Below the pieces are notes generated by a model. It did not search any database. It saw only the letters and a list, made by a program, of their open reading frames with translations, and was not told where the DNA came from. This document shows positions 1 through 9,988 of a stretch of DNA of 64,000 bases, piece by piece. The stretch spans positions 3,820,501-3,884,500 of the forward strand of contig NZ_CP140155.1 in assembly GCF_034479375.1 (NCBI RefSeq), written 5' to 3'. Origin of the DNA: Rhodopseudomonas palustris (GTDB lineage Bacteria; Pseudomonadota; Alphaproteobacteria; Rhizobiales; Xanthobacteraceae). A program made the position numbers and the translations under genes. Positions within the stretch are counted from its first letter, which is position 1. Each line of letters starts with the position of its first letter.

Positions 1-1372
1 TGACGTCGTCGAACAGATAGGTGACGCCGCCTTCCTGATTGGGCGTGGTGACGATGCTGATAGCGCGGCCGTCGGGCAGATACCAGATCGCCTTGTCGGC
101 TTCGACCGCGCGGTAGGCCTCGTGCAGCCTGTTCTTCCACTCCCGGAAGTCGCGTTCCTCGGGCAGCTTGCGCGCGGCGCGCAGACGGTCGAGCACGCTG
201 GAATCGTCCGGATGGCCGTCGAGGAAGGCGCGGTCGAGATCCCACAGCTTGCGATAGGAATCGTTGTAGAAGGCGAGCCTTCGCTGCGCGTCGAACACCG
301 CGACGCCGGACGACAATTGATCGAGCGTGCGACGATGCGCGTCCGCCATCCGCACCAATGCGGCGCCGAGCGCCGCGGCCTCGCTGGAATCCACCGCCAT
401 GCCGGCGCTGCCGCCCTTGAGCCGCAGCGCGCGGACGTCGAAGTAACGGCGCTCGCCGCCGACCACGATCGGCAGCCGCGCGGCGAATTCGGCATCGTCG
501 GCGAGCGCGCGCGCGAGTTGGCCGCGGTCGGTACTGTCGAGCAGTTCGAGATTGCGGCTGACCGCATCCGCCGGGCTGCTCGCATCGGCCGCCCGCGCAT
601 AGGCGGCGTTGGCGAAATTCAGTTCGCCCGAGGCGCGCCGGGTCCAGATCGGCCACGGCGCCGCATCGGCGAAGCCGCGCAGCATCTCGGTCTCGTCCTG
701 CAGCGCCTTGAAGCGCCGCGACATCTCGGCGAGTTCACGGCGGACACCTGAGAGTTCGCGAATCCGCAGGATCGCCTGGCCGCCGACGGCGCGGCCCATC
801 GCTTCGATCGAGCGTCCGGTCGACGTCGTCAGATGCAGCAGGAAGGCTTCGCCCTTGTCGAGCAGCGCGTCGACGGCGTGATCGATCTGCAGCGCCGGCT
901 CGGGCGGCAACCACGTGCCGAAGGCGAGCACGCGTTGCGGCTGTCCGCCATGCGAATCGGTCGGCAGCAGCAGCGCGACGTCGCCGCTGATCTGCGGACG
1001 GTCGTCGCCGGCGGACCACGAGATCAGCACCTGCGGCTCGGCGAACAGCAGGGCGCGGAAGCGATCGGACTCGGCCTGCAGCGTGTGGACATCGGCGCGC
1101 AACCGCGCCTCCTGCGCGGCAGCGCGCTGCCGCGTGCGCATCAGCAGGATCGCCGACATCACCGAGAAGCCGAGCACCGACACCGCCATCGCCAGCGTCA
1201 CCAGCTCGTGGCGGTTGAGATCGACGATGATCCAGGAGGTCAGTGCGGCGAGCGGATCGTCAGCCGCGAAAGCCGGCGACGATGCCGTGACCAGGCCAGC
1301 CCCCGCAAGGCCGCGCACCAGCGACGTGCACGACAAGCAGGTCCGACGCATCGACCCCAATACGTCCGACAT
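1..1372 (-). CDS. PAS-domain sensor histidine kinase, N-terminal part (gene runs off the left edge)
   Basis: Translating the minus strand from an ATG at 1372 gives an open frame to the window edge, about 457 codons with no stop. Residues 1-36 look like a signal or anchor ending in an alanine-rich cleavage-like site, and residues 57-78 are one clear membrane segment followed by a charged helix. Further on are PAS-like segments, including the stretch FNDSYRKLWDLD-like near residue 400 and SIVTTPNQEGGVTYLFDDV at the edge, which is typical of the PAS domain ahead of the kinase core in DivL-like alphaproteobacterial kinases. The kinase core itself lies outside the window, so kinase identity is inferred from family knowledge. 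An in-frame ATG at 1351 is an alternative start. It lies downstream of dut on the same strand, 180 bases away, so it probably has its own promoter. Confidence 0.72.
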   Translation of the reverse strand, partial: MSDVLGSMRRTCLSCTSLVRGLAGAGLVTASSPAFAADDPLAALTSWIIVDLNRHELVTLAMAVSVLGFSVMSAILLMRTRQRAAAQEARLRADVHTLQAESDRFRALLFAEPQVLISWSAGDDRPQISGDVALLLPTDSHGGQPQRVLAFGTWLPPEPALQIDHAVDALLDKGEAFLLHLTTSTGRSIEAMGRAVGGQAILRIRELSGVRRELAEMSRRFKALQDETEMLRGFADAAPWPIWTRRASGELNFANAAYARAADASSPADAVSRNLELLDSTDRGQLARALADDAEFAARLPIVVGGERRYFDVRALRLKGGSAGMAVDSSEAAALGAALVRMADAHRRTLDQLSSGVAVFDAQRRLAFYNDSYRKLWDLDRAFLDGHPDDSSVLDRLRAARKLPEERDFREWKNRLHEAYRAVEADKAIWYLPDGRAISIVTTPNQEGGVTYLFDDV

Positions 1373-1552
1373 GGATTGCCCCAAACCATCCGGCGCGATC
1401 ACGGATCGCCAGCGTCGTCGCCGAATCGCTGGACATTATCCTGTTCGCGACTCCGCGGGTAAGAGTCCAGACCGTGAACGGCACGGGCGCGCGGACCGAA
1501 ATGAAGAAAGTATATTTTTAGCTGACGAATCCGCGCGTGCTTGACACAAAAT

Positions 1553-2007
<455 letters not shown>

Positions 2008-2011
<4 letters not shown>

Positions 2012-3465
2012 GATTGGTGTACTTCCAGTTCTCGCGCGATGCGCGCGACCAGCGCGCTCGCGACGTCGTCCTTGGTCATCAAAGGCCACGATTCGACATC
2101 GACGGTGTCGGCCGATTTCGTCAGCAGATGCACGGTGTTGCGGTCGCCGCCCATGACCCCGCCGGCGGGCGAAACGTCGTTGGCGACGATCCAGTCGCAG
2201 CCCTTGCGGGCGAGTTTCGACCTCGCATTGTCGAGCAGATTCTCGGTCTCGGCGGCGAAGCCGATCACCAGCGGCGGGCGGTCGTCGCCGAATTTCGAGA
2301 TCGTCGCCAGGATGTCGGGGTTCTCGGTGAGCTGCAGCGGCGGCGGGCCGCCTTCGCCCTTCTTGATCTTCTGCACACCTTCGCTGGCGACGCGCCAGTC
2401 GGCGACCGCGGCGGCGAAGATCGCGACGTCGGCGGGCAGCGCGGCCTGCACCGCATCGAGCATGTCGCGCGCCGACTCGACGCGCGTCAGCGTCACGCCG
2501 TCGGGCGCGCGCAGATCGACCGGGCCGGAGATCAGCGCCACCTCGGCGCCGGCTTGCGCCGCGGCGGCGGCGATCGCATAGCCCTGCTTGCCGGAGGAGC
2601 GGTTGGCGATGTAGCGCACCGGATCGATCGGCTCGTGGGTCGGACCGGCGGTGATCAGCACGCGCCGGCCGAGCAGCGGACGCTGTGGCGGCGGCGCCAG
2701 AAGTGCCTGTGCGGCAGCGGCGATTTCAACCGGCTCGGCCATCCGCCCGGTGCCGGCCTCATTGCGCTCGGCCATCTCGCCGGCATTGGGACCGACCAGG
2801 ACGACGCCGTCGCGCTTCAACTGATCGACATTGCGGCGGGTCGCGGCGTTGTTCCACATCAGCGGATTCATCGCAGGCGCGAGCAGGACCTGGCGATTAG
2901 TCGCGAGCAGGATCGCGGTGGCGAGATCGTCGGCGTGGCCGTTCGCGATCTTCGCCATCAGGTCCGCGGTGGCGGGCGCGACGACGATCAGGTCGCAATC
3001 GCGCGCCAGCCTGATATGGCCGGCATCGAACTCGCTCTGCGGGTCGAACAGATCGGTGTAGCAGCGCTGATGCGACAGCGCGCTCGCGGTCAGCGGCGTG
3101 ACGAAGTGCTGCGCGGCCTTGGTGAGCACGACGCGAACCTCGGCGCCGCGCTCTTTCAGGCGGCGGATCAAATCCATCGCCTTGTAGGCCGCGATGCCGC
3201 CGCCGACGATCAGCGTGATGCGGGCGATCGACGGCCCCTCGGAGGCAAAAACCGTTTGATTTTCGGGGCTTACGTCGCCCGGACCGGGCTCGGCGGCGGC
3301 GCTGCCGGCTTGCGGCAAACTGGTGGCAAACCCGTGGCGCTGGTGAACCGCGTCGCGCAGGATGACGCGGACCTCGTCTTCCATCGACCGGCCGTTGCCG
3401 GCCGCGCGCTGGCGCAGCTCGGCCTTGAGCGCGTCGTCGAGTTTGCGGATCGTCAGGTTCGCCAT
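2008..3465 (-). CDS. coaBC: Bifunctional CoaBC with an N-terminal ribbon-helix-helix domain
   Basis: Makes 4'-phosphopantetheine from phosphopantothenate and cysteine in coenzyme A synthesis: CoaB ligates cysteine using CTP, CoaC decarboxylates using FMN. In the 485-residue product the CoaC flavoprotein spans about 81-255 (GGGIAAYK at 88-95, catalytic-type His150, PAMNPLMW at 197-204, GTGRMAEP near 238-245). CoaB spans about 264-485, with ANRSSGKQG around 287-295 and the ADW and KIKK motifs. Residues 1-45 are unusual: they read as a FitA/Arc-like ribbon-helix-helix domain, joined by a 35-residue low-complexity linker. No internal ATG or GTG near the CoaC start would allow a normal-length product, so the fusion looks real. 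The start at 3465 gives a product beginning MANLTIRKL, as in FitA-type proteins. ATGA overlap with dut. Confidence 0.93.
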
Positions 3466-3504
3466 AGCTCGCAGATTAACGGATGCTCGCAACGCACGCA
3501 AGGC

Positions 3505-3563
3505 ATGACCGCGATGCGGTCATCGCAATGCGCATTCACTGCAGGCATCAGATGCCTGCAGTG
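3505..3563 (-). terminator. Two consecutive hairpins between ubiB and coaBC
   Basis: Just after the ubiB stop is a perfect 12-bp inverted repeat with a 3-base loop (3537-3548 against 3552-3563). It is followed by an 8-bp perfect repeat (ATGACCGC, 3505-3512, against 3516-3523). Neither is followed by a T-run on the minus strand, so they may be mRNA-stabilising or weak terminator structures rather than canonical terminators. Confidence 0.5.
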
Positions 3564-3566
3564 CCG

Positions 3567-5141
3567 TCAGAACCGCGACAGCGCGATCAGCACCCCGATG
3601 AAGGTCGCGGCGATCACCCACAGCGCGATGGTCCGGCCGCGGGTGCGGCCACGCTCGTTGCGGCCGATCGCCGCAATGGTTTCGGGCGCGAGAACCAGGC
3701 CGTCCTTGGTCATCACTTCGAGCTGGTTCAGCACGGTGACGGCGCGCGACACGATGGTCGGCAGGCCGCTCAGCGTGTGGCCGAGCTCGCCGGCGCCGCC
3801 GAGCACGCCTTCGACCTTGCCTACGGGTCCGAGGTTGCGCTGAATCCATTCGCGCACCACCGGGTCGGCGACCTTCCAGATGTCGAGCTTCGGATCGAAA
3901 CTCCGCGCGACGCCCTCGACCACCACCATGGTCTTCTGCAGAAGTATCAACTCCGGCCGGGTCCGCATGTCGAACAGGCCGGTGACTTCGAGCAGCAGCG
4001 TCAAGAGCTTCGCCATCGAGATTTCTTCGGCGAGGCGGTTGTGGATCGGCTCGCCGATGGCGCGGATGGCTTGCGCGAAATTCTCGACCGAATGATGCGG
4101 CGGCACGTAGCCGGCCTCGAAATGCACTTCGGCGACGCGGCGATAGTTGCGGGTGATGAAGCCGAGCAGGATCTCGGCGAGGAAGCGCCGCTCCTTCGGC
4201 AACAGCCGACCCATGATGCCGAAGTCGACCGCAACTAATCGTCCCTCGGTGTCGAGGAACAGATTGCCCGGATGCATGTCGGCGTGGAAGAAGCCGTCGC
4301 GCAGCGCGTGCCGCAGGAAGCTCTGGATCACCTTGCGGCCGAGCTCGACGGTGTCGACATTCGCCTCGGCGAGGCGCTTGTGATCGTTCAGCGGGATGCC
4401 GTCGATCCACTCCATCGTCAGCACGTTGTGCGTGGTGCGATCCCAGTCGACGGTGGGGACGCGGAAGTCCGGATCGTCCTTGGTGTTCTCGGCCATCTCG
4501 GAGGCGGCGGCGGCTTCCAGCCGCAGATCCATCTCCATCGCGACCGAGCGCGACATCGTGTTGATGACTTCGATCAGCCGCAGCCGCCGCGCCTCGGACG
4601 AGTACATCTCGGCCTTCTCGGCGACGAAGAAGAAGTCCGACAGATCGCGCCGGAACCGCGACGCCACGTTGGGCCGCAGCACTTTCACCGCGACCTGCTT
4701 CTGCACACCGCCGACCTCGACGACGCCGCGATGCACCTGCGCGATCGAGGCGGCGGCGACAGGCGGCGACAGGCTGACGAAGGCCTTGGCGATCGGCCGC
4801 TCCAGCGAGGCGGCGATCACCGCTTCGGCTTCCTCCTGGGCGAACGGCGGCAGCCGGTCCTGCAGCGCTTCGAGATCGCGCGCCATCGCCACGCCGACCA
4901 CGTCGGGCCGGGTGGCGAGAAACTGGCCGAGCTTGAGATAGGCCGGGCCGAGCCGGGTCAGCGCCCGCGACAGCCGCGCGCCGGATTTGGCGCCGGGCCG
5001 TTCGATCAGCCGCGCGAGGCGCACCGGCAACTGGCCGGCGGGCGGAATCAGCGACGGATCGACCACACCGAACACGCCCTCGCGCGCGAACACGAAGGCG
5101 GCGCGGGCGAGCCGCGCCGCATGAGTGAGTGATGCGATCAC
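3567..5141 (-). CDS. ubiB: UbiB family atypical kinase for ubiquinone biosynthesis
   Basis: A membrane-associated ABC1/ADCK ATPase-like protein needed for ubiquinone synthesis. It supports the aromatic-ring hydroxylation stage rather than catalysing it. The 524-residue product shows the family hallmarks: KLGQ (70-73), the alanine-rich loop [12 protein letters not shown] (128-139) in place of a normal P-loop, the VAVK lysine (about 153), HADMHPGN (283-290) and DFG (303-305). The last 25 residues form a hydrophobic anchor, after a charged Arg/Gly stretch. The start codon is GTG at 5141, overlapping the ubiE stop (GTGA), which fixes the start and implies coupling. ubiE and ubiB adjacent is the common arrangement in alphaproteobacteria. 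Confidence 0.95.
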   Translation of the reverse strand: MIASLTHAARLARAAFVFAREGVFGVVDPSLIPPAGQLPVRLARLIERPGAKSGARLSRALTRLGPAYLKLGQFLATRPDVVGVAMARDLEALQDRLPPFAQEEAEAVIAASLERPIAKAFVSLSPPVAAASIAQVHRGVVEVGGVQKQVAVKVLRPNVASRFRRDLSDFFFVAEKAEMYSSEARRLRLIEVINTMSRSVAMEMDLRLEAAAASEMAENTKDDPDFRVPTVDWDRTTHNVLTMEWIDGIPLNDHKRLAEANVDTVELGRKVIQSFLRHALRDGFFHADMHPGNLFLDTEGRLVAVDFGIMGRLLPKERRFLAEILLGFITRNYRRVAEVHFEAGYVPPHHSVENFAQAIRAIGEPIHNRLAEEISMAKLLTLLLEVTGLFDMRTRPELILLQKTMVVVEGVARSFDPKLDIWKVADPVVREWIQRNLGPVGKVEGVLGGAGELGHTLSGLPTIVSRAVTVLNQLEVMTKDGLVLAPETIAAIGRNERGRTRGRTIALWVIAATFIGVLIALSRF

Positions 5142-5899
5142 AAACGCCAGCCCGAATGCAGCGCGACGATGCCGCCGCTCAGCACCTGCCAGTTGACGCG
5201 CGCGAAGCCGGCCTCGCGCATCATCTCGCCGAAATCGTGGGGCTTCGGAAATTTGCGGATCGATTCGACCAGATATTGATAGCTCTCGGCGTCGCCGGTG
5301 ACGACGCGGCCGATCTGCGGGATCACCTTGAACGAGAACAGATCGTAGATCTTGTTCAGGCCCGGCACATCGACGCTGGAGAATTCGAGGCAGAGGAACC
5401 GGCTGCCCGGCTTCAGCACCCGATAGGCTTCCTTCAGCGCCAGATCGATCCGCGGCACGTTGCGGATGCCGAACGCGATCGTATAGGCATCAAAGCTCTT
5501 GTCGGGGAACTGCAGCGCCTCGGCATTGCCCTCGACGAACTCGACCTGGCCGTCGAGATGGCGCTCGACGGCGCGCTGGCGGCCGACTTCGAGCATGTCG
5601 GTGTTGATGTCGCAGACGGTGGCCTGGAAGCCCGCGCCGGACGCTTTCGCCGCGCGAAAGGAGATGTCGCCGGTGCCGCCGGCGACGTCGAGCAGGCGGA
5701 ACGGCTGGTCGTCGCGCGGCGGGTTCAAGGTCGTGATCATCACGTCCTTCCACAGCCGGTGCATGCCGCCCGACATCAAATCGTTCATCAGGTCGTAGCG
5801 GCTGGCGACGCTGTGGAACACGTCGTTGACCATGGTCTGCTTGTCGTCCAGCGGCACGTCGCGATAGCCGAAATGCGTGGTCTGGCCCGGCTCGTTCAT
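5138..5899 (-). CDS. ubiE: Ubiquinone/menaquinone C-methyltransferase
   Basis: SAM-dependent C-methyltransferase acting on the polyprenyl benzoquinol ring in ubiquinone synthesis. The 253-residue product carries the SAM-binding motif [12 protein letters not shown] (69-80), the UbiE N-terminal signature [17 protein letters not shown] (27-43) and the conserved [12 protein letters not shown] motif near residue 145. A good Shine-Dalgarno (AGGAG, about 8 bases upstream) supports the ATG at 5899. It heads a tight run with ubiB, coaBC and dut and is divergent from mutM across a repeat-bearing intergenic region. Length and motifs are normal for the family. Confidence 0.96.
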   Translation of the reverse strand: MNEPGQTTHFGYRDVPLDDKQTMVNDVFHSVASRYDLMNDLMSGGMHRLWKDVMITTLNPPRDDQPFRLLDVAGGTGDISFRAAKASGAGFQATVCDINTDMLEVGRQRAVERHLDGQVEFVEGNAEALQFPDKSFDAYTIAFGIRNVPRIDLALKEAYRVLKPGSRFLCLEFSSVDVPGLNKIYDLFSFKVIPQIGRVVTGDAESYQYLVESIRKFPKPHDFGEMMREAGFARVNWQVLSGGIVALHSGWRL

Positions 5900-6272
5900 G
5901 AGGTCACTCCTGCGTGCGGAGGGTCATTCAGGCCGTTGGCCGCCCGAAACGCGAAAACCCGGTCCGCGGCGGACCATATAGCGCGCCGGGGCGGCAGGCG
6001 CTATCACCTGAATGCCTTATGGGACCGACGAGACATGCCGCCAGCGACATCGGCCACGCCACTTCCACGTCATGCCCGGGCTCGTCCCGCCTGCGCGGCC
6101 GAAGCCGCTTCGGCGCGGCGAAGGCCCGGGCATCCACGCCTCGAGGCGCGCGCTGTGCCCGCGGCCGTGGATGGCCGGGTCAAGCCCGGCCATGACGGCG
6201 TGAGGGGCGTGCAGGTCCTGGACGCTCCCCGCGTCGAAAGGTCCGCGGCAACTGGCAGCAGGCTTGTCTCGC
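5900..6272. other. ubiE-mutM divergent intergenic region with one palindromic repeat
   Basis: This gap of about 370 bases must hold the outward promoters of ubiE and mutM. From 6069 to 6197 it contains a copy of the GTCATGCCCGG/CCGGCCATGAC palindromic repeat (family A). I see no gene in it. Confidence 0.7.
6069..6197. repeat. Palindromic repeat family A, copy 1
   Basis: The element opens with GTCATGCCCGGGCT and closes with AAGCCCGGCCATGACG, the two ends being near-complementary. The same arms recur at 8965-9053, 29169-29253, 43959-44048 and 57272-57360. Most copies are 85-90 bases long; this one is about 129 because of a longer centre. Confidence 0.85.
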
Positions 6273-7154
6273 ATGCCTGAACTGCCCGAAGTCGAAACCG
6301 TCCGCCTCGGGCTGCAGCCGGCCATGGAGGGATTCCGGATCGACCGCGCGGTGGCGAACCGCGACAATCTGCGGTTTCCGTTTCAGACCGATTTTGTCGC
6401 GCGGCTGACCGGACAGACCGTCACCGGGCTGGGGCGGCGGGCGAAATATCTGTTGGCCGATCTGTCCTCTGGCGACGTGCTCTTGATGCATCTCGGCATG
6501 TCGGGCTCGTTCCGGGTGGTGAACGGGGCCGCCGCCGCGACGCCGGGCGAGTTCCACCATCCGCGCAGCGAGGACCGCACCCACGACCACGTCGTGTTCG
6601 AGATGTCGAGCGGCGCGCGGGTGATCTTCAACGACCCGCGGCGGTTCGGTTTCATGAAGATCTTTGCGCGCGCCGCGATCGACGACGAGCCGCATCTCAA
6701 GGGGCTCGGCCCCGAGCCATTGGGCAATTCTTTCGACGCCGCAATGCTGGCGCGGGCCTGCGCCGGCAAGCAGACCTCGTTGAAGGCGGCGCTGCTCGAC
6801 CAGCGCGTCGTCGCCGGCCTCGGCAACATCTATGTCTGCGAGGCGCTGTGGCGCGCGCATCTGTCACCCAAACGCAAGGCCACAACGCTCGCCGACCGCA
6901 AAGCCGCGCCGACCGACCGCGCGCTGCGGCTGGCGGATGCGATCCGCGCCGTGCTCGGCGACGCCATCAAGGCCGGCGGCTCGTCGCTGCGCGACCATCG
7001 CCAGACCTCGGGCGAACTCGGTTACTTCCAGCACTCGTTTGCGGTGTACGACCGCGAGGACGAACGCTGCCGCACCGACGGCTGCGGCGGCACGGTGAAG
7101 CGCTTGGTGCAGAACGGGCGGTCGACGTTCTGGTGTGCGGAGTGTCAGAAGTAG
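6273..7154 (+). CDS. mutM: Formamidopyrimidine-DNA glycosylase
   Basis: Base-excision repair enzyme that removes 8-oxoguanine and formamidopyrimidines and nicks the abasic site by beta/delta elimination. The 293-residue product begins MPELPEVE. Pro2 is the Schiff-base nucleophile and Glu3 the general acid, which fixes the ATG at 6273 rather than the in-frame TTG nine bases earlier. Lys58 lies in the expected beta-hairpin. The C terminus has a four-cysteine zinc finger (C-x4-C, then C-x2-C) ending four residues from the stop. Normal length. Confidence 0.96.
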   Translation: MPELPEVETVRLGLQPAMEGFRIDRAVANRDNLRFPFQTDFVARLTGQTVTGLGRRAKYLLADLSSGDVLLMHLGMSGSFRVVNGAAAATPGEFHHPRSEDRTHDHVVFEMSSGARVIFNDPRRFGFMKIFARAAIDDEPHLKGLGPEPLGNSFDAAMLARACAGKQTSLKAALLDQRVVAGLGNIYVCEALWRAHLSPKRKATTLADRKAAPTDRALRLADAIRAVLGDAIKAGGSSLRDHRQTSGELGYFQHSFAVYDREDERCRTDGCGGTVKRLVQNGRSTFWCAECQK

Positions 7155-7172
7155 GTTCAGCGAAGCGTTGTT

Positions 7173-7274
7173 CGTAGGGTGGGCAGAGGCGCGAAGCGCC
7201 GTGCCCACGCACGACGGGACGATGAGGACGTATCGTGTCAGCGTGCGCTTCGCTCCGCTCAGCACACCCTACGG
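7173..7274. repeat. REP-like repeat family B, copy 1
   Basis: Starts CGTAGGGTGGGCAGAGGCG, includes GCGCCGTGCCCACGC and ends ACACCCTACGG, a long imperfect inverted repeat. The same motif flanks the RAYT transposase at 15883-16413. Confidence 0.85.
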
Positions 7275-7293
7275 GGAAGGCCTTTAACGCCGT

Positions 7294-7471
7294 GCCCGCG
7301 AGCCCTCACCCCAACCCTCTCCCGCAAGCGGGAGAGGGGGCGCGTTGTGCCTGGGGTGAGGCCCTGCATCAAACACGCATAGCGATCGAGATCATCCTCA
7401 TAAGTCACCCCGCGACGCGGCGGACTCCCTCTCCCGCTTGCGGGAGAGGGGTGGGGTGAGGGCTCGCGGGC
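7294..7471. repeat. Palindromic repeat family C, paired copy
   Basis: GCCCGCGAGCCCTCACCCC (7294-7312) is the exact reverse complement of 7453-7471. Each arm also carries its own internal hairpin, of the form CTCCCGC(AA)GCGGGAG. Related copies lie at 11969-12019 and 35586-35734. Confidence 0.85.
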
Positions 7472-7487
7472 AGTGACTCCGTGCTGC

Positions 7488-8852
7488 TTACTTCCGCACG
7501 CAGATCACGCGCACGACGCTGGCCTTGGCGTCGCCGGGCGCGTCGGTGGCGGGCTTGATGGCATTGCTCACGAGAAACTTACGCACCGTCTCGGCATCCA
7601 CCAGCGCGGCTTGCGGCGTGGCGGCGCCGTTGGTTGCGCCGGCGATGACCGAGGGGCGCAGCAGGGCGATGCCGGCGAATCTTCCGTCGGCGTCGCGGGC
7701 GGGGGCGCCGGAGAAGCCGAGGCCGGGCGCCGGCGACAAAGCGAGGCCGCCATTGCTGCCGACCGGGGTGACGCCGGCCTTGCCGACGCTGACCGCGGCG
7801 CCGCCGCCCTGGTTCTGCGGATCGGCGATGCCGGTCAGATCGACGGACGCTTTCGCCGCGCCACTGCCGAGCGCCAGCGGCTTCAGGCCGCGCGCGCCGT
7901 AGATTCGCAGCAGCGCCAGATCGTGCGCCTTGTCGGTGGCGGCGAGATCGGCATTGCCGGCGCCGGCGATCACGATCGACTGGCAGGCCTCGACCGACTC
8001 GCGATCGGCGAGAATCGCGCCGTCGTCGCTGACGATGGTGCCGGTCGAGTACTCGACCTTTTTGCGCGGCGGCGGCCCCGCGAGCGCGCCGGACGGGAAC
8101 GGATCGAACGCGCTCGACATCGCGATCACCACCGGCTCCATCGTGCCTTCGGTGGCCTGATCGTACAGGATGGTGAGGATGCGGACCTCGGCGTTCTTGA
8201 AGGCGCCGCGGATGTAGAACTTCTTCAGGCCCTGGGTGCCCGACAGCACGAAGAAATCCGGCTTCACCGCGCTGTAGCTGACCTTGCGGCCCGGCTCCTT
8301 CTTCTCCTGATCGGCGAGCTTGGCGGTCGTGACGCCGGCTTCCTTGCGCCGCGCCAGCACGATCTGGATGGTGCCGGTCGACGACGCCCAACGGCTGCCA
8401 TTGGCGTCGCTGCTGTGCTGCGGCGCCAGCTTGGCCGGAATCCCGACCCGCGCGCCGGTGACCGGATCGGCGAGCAGCTTCCAGCCGACATTGCCCTGCA
8501 GTTTTCGCGCGGCGCTCGCGAGCTGGGCGCGCTCCTGCGGATTGAGCACGCCGGTCGGCTTGCCGCCGTGATTCGTCTGGAACGCCTTGATGGCCGTGAC
8601 CATGCGGTCGGAGGCTTCGCCGTTGATCACGCCGTTGTAGTCGCCGGTCCAGGCGAGATCGGACTGGATCGCCTGGCGCTCGGCCGGCGTCATCGCCTTC
8701 GCGGTCTCGGCCGGGGTCTGCAGCGCCGGGCGGACCGGCGTGGCCGCGACCGGCTTCGGCTTGACGGCGGGAGCGGCGTTCGGCGCGGTCTGCGCCGCGG
8801 CGAGGCCGCTGGCGCCGACGATCATCACGGTTGCGGCCAGCATCGATCTCAT
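7488..8852 (-). CDS. Exported PG-binding/trypsin-like protein, probably catalytically inactive
   Basis: A 454-residue secreted protein: signal peptide 1-20, Pro/Ala-rich spacer 21-55, a peptidoglycan-binding-like module (about 57-112, with an FQ...G..TGVLN pattern), a middle region, and a C-terminal chymotrypsin-fold-like domain (about 262-432). In that last domain the Asp (HDLAL, Asp311) and the Ser region (GFSGAP, Ser381) are recognisable. The segment that should read N-x-H-V-V is DRESVEAC (283-290), so the catalytic His appears to be Glu285. I infer a pseudoprotease or binding protein at the cell wall. The ATG at 8852 is preferred because it exposes the signal peptide; the longer frame runs into a repeat. 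No specific name can be given. Confidence 0.75.
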   Translation of the reverse strand: MRSMLAATVMIVGASGLAAAQTAPNAAPAVKPKPVAATPVRPALQTPAETAKAMTPAERQAIQSDLAWTGDYNGVINGEASDRMVTAIKAFQTNHGGKPTGVLNPQERAQLASAARKLQGNVGWKLLADPVTGARVGIPAKLAPQHSSDANGSRWASSTGTIQIVLARRKEAGVTTAKLADQEKKEPGRKVSYSAVKPDFFVLSGTQGLKKFYIRGAFKNAEVRILTILYDQATEGTMEPVVIAMSSAFDPFPSGALAGPPPRKKVEYSTGTIVSDDGAILADRESVEACQSIVIAGAGNADLAATDKAHDLALLRIYGARGLKPLALGSGAAKASVDLTGIADPQNQGGGAAVSVGKAGVTPVGSNGGLALSPAPGLGFSGAPARDADGRFAGIALLRPSVIAGATNGAATPQAALVDAETVRKFLVSNAIKPATDAPGDAKASVVRVICVRK

Positions 8853-8964
8853 GACATGTCCCGCCTGCGTCGCGCCTCGTTGAGCCTCGGCGCAGATAAC
8901 CATAGATGCTTGGTCGGAAACAACGCCGGCCGGGTTCGATGGCGGGGATGCCGACCAAACCGCC

Positions 8965-9053
8965 GTCATGGCCGGGCTTGACCCGGCCATCCACGGACAC
9001 GCGCACGACCTCGCCGGAGGACGTGGATGCCCGGGACAAGCCCGGCCATGACG
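8965..9053. repeat. Palindromic repeat family A, copy 2
   Basis: Runs from GTCATGGCCGGGCTTGACCC to ACAAGCCCGGCCATGACG, between the divergent 454-residue protein gene and the moeB-like gene. The right end is only 24 bases from the moeB start, so this copy may lie in its leader. Confidence 0.85.
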
Positions 9054-9076
9054 AGTCGAAAGGACACACCCGCATC

Positions 9077-9883
9077 ATGTTGAGCGCCGACGAACTCGAA
9101 CGCTACGCCCGCCATATCGTGCTGCGCGAGGTCGGCGGGCCGGGGCAGGCGGCGCTGCGGCGCGCGCGGGTGCTGGTGGTCGGCGCCGGCGGGCTCGGCG
9201 CGCCGGTGCTGATGTATCTGGCCGCGGCGGGCGTCGGCACGCTGCACATCGTCGACGACGACGAGGTGTCGCTGTCGAACCTGCAGCGCCAGGTGATCCA
9301 TGCGACGCCGGATATCGGCGCGCGCAAGGTCGACAGCGCGGCGGCGCGAATTCATGCGCTCAATCCGCATGTCGAAGTCGTGCCGCATGCGACGCGTCTC
9401 ACCGCCGCGAACGCGCTGGGGCTGATCGGCGATTGCGACCTGGTGCTCGACGGCTCGGACAATTTCGCCACGCGCTATCTGGTGTCGGACGCCTGCTTCA
9501 TCGCGAAGAAGCCGCTGATCACCGCGGCGCTGGGGCCGTTCGACGGCTCGCTGACCACGATCCGGGCGCACGAGAAGAACGCCGCCGGTGAGTTCAACCC
9601 GACCTATCGCTGCCTGTTTCCGGAAGCGCCGCCGCCCGGCACGGTGCCGGCCTGCGAGGAGGCCGGGGTGATGGGCGCACTCGCCGGCACGCTCGGCTCG
9701 ATGATGGCGCTGGAGGCGATCCGCGAGATCGTCGGCTTCGGCGAGGGGCTGGTCGGAAGGCTGCTGATGATCGATGCGCGCGCGATGCGATTCGAAACGC
9801 TGCGCTATGCGCGCGATCCGGCCAATCCGTTGAACGGGGATATGGCGACGGTGACGGATCTGGGCGGGCACGTGCGCTCGTAG
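9077..9883 (+). CDS. moeB: MoeB/ThiF-type adenylyltransferase
   Basis: E1-like enzyme that adenylates the C-terminal Gly-Gly of a small sulfur carrier (MoaD or ThiS) for molybdopterin or thiazole synthesis. The 268-residue product has the nucleotide-binding motif VLVVGAGGLGAP (32-43), the conserved SNLQRQ (about 68-73) and GSDNFATR (about 130-137), and the cysteine in ACEEAGVMG near residue 196. The usual paired CxxC zinc ligands of E. coli MoeB are not evident; only single cysteines are seen. The ATG at 9077 starts the family-typical N terminus LSADELERYARH. No molybdenum or thiamine gene lies beside it, so MoeB rather than ThiF is a family-based guess. Confidence 0.85.
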   Translation: MLSADELERYARHIVLREVGGPGQAALRRARVLVVGAGGLGAPVLMYLAAAGVGTLHIVDDDEVSLSNLQRQVIHATPDIGARKVDSAAARIHALNPHVEVVPHATRLTAANALGLIGDCDLVLDGSDNFATRYLVSDACFIAKKPLITAALGPFDGSLTTIRAHEKNAAGEFNPTYRCLFPEAPPPGTVPACEEAGVMGALAGTLGSMMALEAIREIVGFGEGLVGRLLMIDARAMRFETLRYARDPANPLNGDMATVTDLGGHVRS

Positions 9884-9890
9884 TTCGCTC

Positions 9891-9988
9891 GTAGGGTGGC
9901 GCTGAGCGCAGCGAAGCCCACGCGGTGCGGTGCTGCCCACGACGGACGGCGCGTGGGCACGGCGCTGCGCGCCTTTGCCCACCCTACC
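9891..9988. repeat. REP-like repeat family B, copy 2
   Basis: Starts GTAGGGTGGC and ends CCTTTGCCCACCCTACC, with an internal GTGGGCACGGCGC arm. It sits between two convergent genes. Confidence 0.8.

Larger units (their letters stand above)
7155..7487. other. Repeat-filled gap between two convergent genes
   Basis: mutM and the minus-strand PG-binding/trypsin-like gene converge here. The gap is filled by a family B repeat (7173-7274) and by a paired family C palindrome (7294-7471). No coding sequence is visible. The palindromes could act as bidirectional transcription barriers. Confidence 0.75.

Noticed and set aside
7473..8981. 502-codon plus-strand frame opposite the trypsin-like gene
   Set aside because: Arg/Gly/Asp-rich shadow with no ribosome site; the minus strand has a signal peptide and recognisable domains.
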